64,000 bases of DNA from Gemmobacter fulvus (GTDB lineage Bacteria; Pseudomonadota; Alphaproteobacteria; Rhodobacterales; Rhodobacteraceae), in contig NZ_CP076361.1 of the NCBI RefSeq assembly GCF_018798885.1, positions 2,695,501-2,759,500 of the forward strand, read 5' to 3'. Shown piece by piece: positions 59,756 through 64,000 of this stretch. The translations under genes were made by a program, and so were the position numbers. Under the pieces are notes generated by a model. That model did no database searches. It was not told the origin of the DNA and saw only the letters and a program-made list of their open reading frames with translations. The number at the start of each line of letters is the position of its first letter. The stretch's first letter is position 1.

Positions 59756-62722
59756 ATGAACGACCAATCCCCGAATGACGCGATGCACGCTTCCTCCTTC
59801 ATGGACGGGGCCAATGCCGACTATATCGACCAGCTTCAGGCGCGCTATGCCGCCGATCCGGCCAGCGTGGATGCTGGCTGGGTTGCCTTCTTCAAGGCGC
59901 TGGGCGACAGCGAGCTGGACGCCAAGCGCGCCGCTGCGGGCCCGTCCTGGGCGCGCGCCGACTGGCCGCCTGCGCCCGCCGATGATCTGACCGCGGCCCT
60001 GACCGGCGAATGGCCGATGATGCCCGCCAAAGAGGCGAAGGGCGCTGCGGCCAAGATCACCGCCAAGGCCGAAGAAAAGGGCGTCAGCCTGTCGGATGCA
60101 CAGATCCAGCGCGCCGTGCTGGACAGCATCCGCGCCATCATGCTGATCCGCGCCTACCGGATCCGGGGCCATCTGGCCGCCGATCTTGATCCGCTGGGCA
60201 TGACCGACCGCACCAACCACCCCGAGCTGGATCCGAAATCCTATGGCTTCACCGAAGCCGACATGGATCGCCCGATCTTCATCGACAATGTTCTGGGGCT
60301 GCAAACCGCCTCGATGCGGCAGATCGTGGAGATCGTGAAGCGCACCTATTGCGGCACCTTCGCGCTGCAATACATGCACATTTCGGACCCGGAACAGGCC
60401 AGCTGGCTGAAAGAGCGGATCGAAGGCTATGGCAAGGAAATTGCCTTCACCCGCGAAGGGCGCAAGGCGATCCTGAACAAGCTGGTCGAGGCCGAGGGCT
60501 ATGAGAAATTCCTCCATGTGAAATACATGGGCACCAAGCGCTTCGGCCTTGACGGTGGCGAGGCGCTGATCCCCGCGATGGAGCAGATCATCAAGCGCGG
60601 CGGCAATCTCGGTGTCAAAGACATCGTGATCGGCATGCCGCACCGGGGCCGCCTGTCGGTTCTGGCCAATGTGATGCAGAAACCCTATCGCGCCATCTTC
60701 AACGAATTCCAGGGCGGCAGTTTCAAGCCGGAGGATGTGGACGGTTCGGGCGACGTGAAATATCACCTCGGCGCCTCGTCGGACCGCACCTTTGATGGCA
60801 ACACGGTTCACCTCAGCCTGACCGCCAACCCGTCGCACCTTGAAGCGGTGAACCCGGTGGTGCTGGGCAAGGTGCGCGCCAAGCAGGACCAGCTGGGCGA
60901 TACCGACCGGCATCAGGTTCTGCCGATCCTGCTGCATGGCGATGCGGCCTTTGCCGGGCAGGGCGTCGTTGCCGAATGTTTCGGCCTGTCGGGGCTGAAA
61001 GGCCACCGCACTGGCGGCACCATTCATATCGTGGTGAACAACCAGATCGGCTTCACCACCGCGCCGCATTTCTCGCGCTCCAGCCCCTATCCGACCGACA
61101 TCGCCCTGATGGTGGAAGCGCCGATCTTCCACGTGAACGGTGATGACCCGGAGGCCGTGGTGCACGCCGCGCGTGTGGCGACCGAGTTCCGCCAGACCTT
61201 CCACAAGGACGTGGTGCTGGACATTTTCTGCTATCGTCGCTTCGGGCATAACGAAGGCGACGAGCCGATGTTCACCAACCCGGCGATGTATACCGAGATC
61301 AAGAAGCACAAGACCACCTTGCAGCTCTATACTGAACGCCTTGTGCGCGACGGTCTGATTCCGGAAGGCGAGATCGAAGACATGAAGGCCGCCTTCCAGG
61401 CGCGTCTGAACGAGGAATTCGAGGCAGGCAAGGAATTCAAGCCCAACAAGGCCGACTGGCTGGACGGGCGCTGGAAGAACATGTCGCGCGAAAGCCAGGA
61501 CTATACACCGGGCAAAACCTCGATCGCGCCGGAAACCATGGCCGAAATCGGCACCGCGCTGACCCGCGTTCCCGAAGGCTTTGATCTGCACAAGACGGTG
61601 GGTCGCCAGCTCGACGCCAAGAAGAAGATGTTCGAGACGGGCGTCGGCTTCGATTGGGCCACGGCCGAGGCGCTGGCCTTCGGGTCGCTGGCGGTCGAGG
61701 GCTTCCCCGTGCGTCTGTCCGGGCAGGATTGCACCCGTGGCACCTTCTCGCAGCGCCATTCTGCCTTCATCGATCAGACCACCGAAGAGCGTCATTACCC
61801 GCTGAACCACATCCGGGCCGGTCAGGCGCGGTATGAGGTGATCGATTCGATGCTGTCGGAATATGCGGTGCTGGGCTTTGAATACGGCTATTCGCTGTCC
61901 GAGCCGAATGCGCTGGTGATGTGGGAAGCGCAGTTCGGCGATTTCGCCAATGGCGCGCAGATCATGTTCGACCAGTTCATCAACTCGGGCGAAAGCAAAT
62001 GGCTGCGCATGTCGGGCCTTGTCATGCTGCTGCCGCATGGGTTTGAAGGGCAGGGGCCGGAACACTCGTCGGCACGTCTGGAACGCTTCCTGCAAATGTC
62101 GGCACATGACAACTGGATCGTTGCCAACTGCTCCACCCCGGCGAACTACTTCCACATTCTGCGCCGCCAGATCCACCGCGACTTCCGCAAGCCGCTGGTG
62201 CTGATGACGCCGAAATCGCTGCTGCGCCATCCGCTCTGCGTGTCGACTGCGGCAGATTTCACCACCGGATCCAGCTTCCACCGCGTGCTGTGGGATGATG
62301 CCGAGCGCGGCAACTCCAAAACCATGCTGAAGGCAGATGACCAGATCAAGCGCGTCGTGCTTTGTTCGGGCAAGGTCTATTATGACCTGCTGGCGGAACG
62401 CGATGCGCGCGGGCTGGACGATGTCTATCTGCTGCGGGTGGAACAGCTGTATCCGATGCCGACCAAATCGCTGATCACCGAACTGGCGCGCTTCAAGCAG
62501 GCCGAGATCATCTGGTGTCAGGAAGAGCCGAAGAACCAGGGGGCCTGGAGCTATATCGAGCCGAACCTGGAATGGGTGCTGGGTCAGGTGGGCGGGGCGA
62601 CGAAACGCGCCCGTTACGCCGGGCGCAATGCCTCTGCCTCGCCGGCCACCGGCCTCGCATCGAAACATAAAGCCGAACAAGAAGCGCTCGTGAATGATGC
62701 GCTGATCGCTGAAGGGAAATAA
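59756..62722 (+). CDS. sucA: 2-Oxoglutarate dehydrogenase E1 component
   Basis: A 988-residue thiamine-diphosphate enzyme: short N-terminal segment (ANADYIDQLQARYAADPASVDAGW, given in part: IDQLQARYAADPASV), DVVLDIFCYRRFGHNEGDEP with the ThDP motif nearby, GMPHRGRLSVLANV, FHVNGDDPEAVVHAAR and the C-terminal transketolase-like domain. It decarboxylates 2-oxoglutarate and succinylates the lipoyl group of E2 in the TCA cycle. sucB follows after three bases. Confidence 0.97.
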   Translation: MNDQSPNDAMHASSFMDGANADYIDQLQARYAADPASVDAGWVAFFKALGDSELDAKRAAAGPSWARADWPPAPADDLTAALTGEWPMMPAKEAKGAAAKITAKAEEKGVSLSDAQIQRAVLDSIRAIMLIRAYRIRGHLAADLDPLGMTDRTNHPELDPKSYGFTEADMDRPIFIDNVLGLQTASMRQIVEIVKRTYCGTFALQYMHISDPEQASWLKERIEGYGKEIAFTREGRKAILNKLVEAEGYEKFLHVKYMGTKRFGLDGGEALIPAMEQIIKRGGNLGVKDIVIGMPHRGRLSVLANVMQKPYRAIFNEFQGGSFKPEDVDGSGDVKYHLGASSDRTFDGNTVHLSLTANPSHLEAVNPVVLGKVRAKQDQLGDTDRHQVLPILLHGDAAFAGQGVVAECFGLSGLKGHRTGGTIHIVVNNQIGFTTAPHFSRSSPYPTDIALMVEAPIFHVNGDDPEAVVHAARVATEFRQTFHKDVVLDIFCYRRFGHNEGDEPMFTNPAMYTEIKKHKTTLQLYTERLVRDGLIPEGEIEDMKAAFQARLNEEFEAGKEFKPNKADWLDGRWKNMSRESQDYTPGKTSIAPETMAEIGTALTRVPEGFDLHKTVGRQLDAKKKMFETGVGFDWATAEALAFGSLAVEGFPVRLSGQDCTRGTFSQRHSAFIDQTTEERHYPLNHIRAGQARYEVIDSMLSEYAVLGFEYGYSLSEPNALVMWEAQFGDFANGAQIMFDQFINSGESKWLRMSGLVMLLPHGFEGQGPEHSSARLERFLQMSAHDNWIVANCSTPANYFHILRRQIHRDFRKPLVLMTPKSLLRHPLCVSTAADFTTGSSFHRVLWDDAERGNSKTMLKADDQIKRVVLCSGKVYYDLLAERDARGLDDVYLLRVEQLYPMPTKSLITELARFKQAEIIWCQEEPKNQGAWSYIEPNLEWVLGQVGGATKRARYAGRNASASPATGLASKHKAEQEALVNDALIAEGK

Positions 62723-62725
62723 ACC

Positions 62726-63952
62726 ATGAGCATCGAAGTCCGCGTCCCCGCTCTGGGCGAAAGCGTCACCGAAGCCACCATCGCCACCTGGTTCAAGAAG
62801 CCGGGCGATGCCGTGACAGTTGACGAAATCCTGTGCGAGCTGGAAACCGACAAGGTCAGCCTTGACGTGCCGTCGCCTGCCGCCGGTATCCTGGGCGAGA
62901 TCGTGGCGCAGGAAGGCGAAACGGTTGCCGCCAACGCGCTGCTGGCCACCATCACCGAAGGCGCTGCCGGGGCTGTGGCCGTGAAAGCGGTCGAGCCGAA
63001 AGCCGAAGCGGCCGCCGCCGTCAATTCGCCCGGTGCCGGGCCGGAAACCGTCACCGCGCGCGCCGACATCGAAGATGCCCCCGCCGCGAAAAAGGCGATG
63101 GCCGAGGCTGGTCTCAGCCGCGATGCGGTGCAGGGCACCGGTCGCGATGGCCGCGTGATGAAGGATGATGTGGCCAAAGCCGTGGCCGCTGCGGCCGCAG
63201 CCCCTGCGCCGGTGGCCGCCGCCCCCCGCGCGCCGGTTCCGGCGGATGACGCCGCCCGGGAAGAGCGTGTGAAGATGACACGCCTGCGCGCCACCATCGC
63301 CCGCCGCCTGAAGGACGCGCAGAACACCGCCGCCATGCTGACCACCTATAACGAGGTGGACATGTCGGGCATCATGGAGCTGCGCAACACCTACAAGGAC
63401 GCGTTCGAAAAGAAGCACGGCGTCAAGATGGGCTTCATGTCCTTCTTCGTGAAAGCCTGCACCCATGCGCTGAAGGAAGTGCCTGAGGTGAATGCGGAAA
63501 TCGACGGTCAGGACGTGGTTTACAAGAACTATGTCCATATGGGCGTCGCCGTCGGCACGCCGTCGGGCCTCGTCGTGCCGGTGGTGCGCGATGCCGATCA
63601 GATGGGCTTTGCCGCGATCGAGAAAAAGATTGCCGAACTGGGCCTGCGCGCCCGTGATGGCAAACTGTCGATGGCGGAAATGCAGGGCGGTTCGTTCACC
63701 ATTTCCAATGGTGGCGTCTATGGCTCGCTGATGTCTTCGCCGATCCTGAACCCGCCGCAATCGGGTATCCTCGGGATGCACAAGATCCAAGACCGCCCGG
63801 TGGTGGTGAATGGCCAGATCGTGATCCGTCCGATGATGTATCTGGCGCTGTCCTATGATCACCGCATCGTGGACGGCAAAGGCGCCGTGACCTTCCTTGT
63901 GCGCGTCAAAGAAGCGCTGGAAGACCCGCGCCGCCTGCTGATGGATCTGTAA
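62726..63952 (+). CDS. sucB: Dihydrolipoamide succinyltransferase (2-oxoglutarate dehydrogenase E2)
   Basis: A 408-residue E2. The single N-terminal lipoyl domain (1-75) has the lipoylated K43 in [13 protein letters not shown] Pro/Ala-rich linker leads to the E3-binding domain ([20 protein letters not shown], given in part: [15 protein letters not shown]), then a longer Ala-rich linker and the catalytic domain with the active-site histidine in [13 protein letters not shown]. It transfers succinyl to CoA. The E3 gene is not in the window, probably downstream. Confidence 0.97.
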   Translation: MSIEVRVPALGESVTEATIATWFKKPGDAVTVDEILCELETDKVSLDVPSPAAGILGEIVAQEGETVAANALLATITEGAAGAVAVKAVEPKAEAAAAVNSPGAGPETVTARADIEDAPAAKKAMAEAGLSRDAVQGTGRDGRVMKDDVAKAVAAAAAAPAPVAAAPRAPVPADDAAREERVKMTRLRATIARRLKDAQNTAAMLTTYNEVDMSGIMELRNTYKDAFEKKHGVKMGFMSFFVKACTHALKEVPEVNAEIDGQDVVYKNYVHMGVAVGTPSGLVVPVVRDADQMGFAAIEKKIAELGLRARDGKLSMAEMQGGSFTISNGGVYGSLMSSPILNPPQSGILGMHKIQDRPVVVNGQIVIRPMMYLALSYDHRIVDGKGAVTFLVRVKEALEDPRRLLMDL

Positions 63953-63959
63953 AACTGGT

Positions 63960-63997
63960 GGGGGCTTCGTGTGTGCAGACACGCGCGCCAAGCCCCC
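63960..63997 (+). terminator. Probable stem-loop after sucB, at the window edge
   Basis: GGGGGCTT (63960-63967) pairs with AAGCCCCC (63990-63997), with a smaller GTGT/ACAC helix in the loop. It begins seven bases after the sucB stop. The following T-run, if any, is outside the window, so terminator status is not proven. Confidence 0.5.
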
Positions 63998-64000
63998 ATC

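Noticed and set aside
59348-63991. A 1547-codon open frame on the minus strand opposite the lipoprotein, sucA and sucB
   Set aside because: High GC keeps the antisense frame open; the translation is His/Arg/Gly-rich without known motifs, while the plus strand encodes canonical enzymes.

Overview
The window reads as chromosomal DNA of a GC-rich alphaproteobacterium, most likely Rhodobacteraceae (Rhodobacter/Paracoccus type). Grounds: an NDUFS4-like complex I accessory gene, a DUF2125 gene, a PuuD-type urate hydroxylase, a sucC-sucD-orf-sucA-sucB cluster, a zur-znuCB/znuA divergon, and four copies of an interspersed element with the core GAGGATATTT...CCAAGATGAA that I associate with this family. 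No phage, transposase, integrase or CRISPR array is visible.

Layout. 0-1.7 kb: end of a sugar-uptake locus (MDR dehydrogenase, cut by the window edge, and a RbsB-type binding protein) behind a 25-bp palindromic operator. 2-4.6 kb: CPA1 Na+/H+ antiporter fused to a cyclic-nucleotide-binding domain. 4.6-11 kb: NarL-type response regulator and multi-TM histidine kinase, divergent from a 1029-residue RTX protein. 11-14.5 kb: dnaE. 14.7-24.3 kb: apparent operon xdhA-xdhB-xdhC plus a BMP-type purine/nucleoside ABC transporter, closed by a strong terminator. 24.4-31.7 kb: D-amino-acid-oxidase-like flavoprotein, DUF938 methyltransferase, GH25 lipoprotein, dimethylglycine-dehydrogenase-like enzyme, and a DUF2946/PepSY pair in which the PepSY gene is frameshifted. 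31.8-34.9 kb: zinc uptake. 35-37.7 kb: aldose epimerase, a BesD/HalD-like 2OG-Fe(II) oxygenase and a LysR regulator. 37.7-47.3 kb: the second purine cluster (puuD, LysR, uraH, puuE-uraD fusion, ureidoglycine aminohydrolase, ureidoglycolate lyase, NCS2 permease), interrupted by a lipid kinase / phosphoesterase / hydrolase operon. 47.4-49.7 kb: APH-fold kinase and class III PLP enzyme, possibly a kinase/phospho-lyase pair. 49.8-57 kb: small envelope proteins, uvrB, complex I accessory gene, DUF2125, GNAT, tRNA-Arg(TCT), methyltransferase. 57-64 kb: sucC, sucD, a small lipoprotein, sucA, sucB.

How it fits together: purine bases and nucleosides enter by the ABC transporter or NCS2 permease. XdhABC makes urate, PuuD oxidises it at the membrane, UraH and UraD give S-allantoin, and PuuE opens it to allantoate. 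After an allantoate amidohydrolase step that is not in this window, AllE-like and AllA enzymes give glyoxylate, urea and ammonia. The most unusual feature is that two copies of the palindromic element lie in frame inside xdhA and xdhB, both apparently tolerated. A third lies between the transporter ATPase and permease genes of the same operon, and a fourth downstream of the GH25 gene. Other points of interest are twin TGTGATCACA palindromes 21 bp apart upstream of sucC, the halogenase-like oxygenase that carries a hydroxylase-type metal triad, and the PepSY frameshift.
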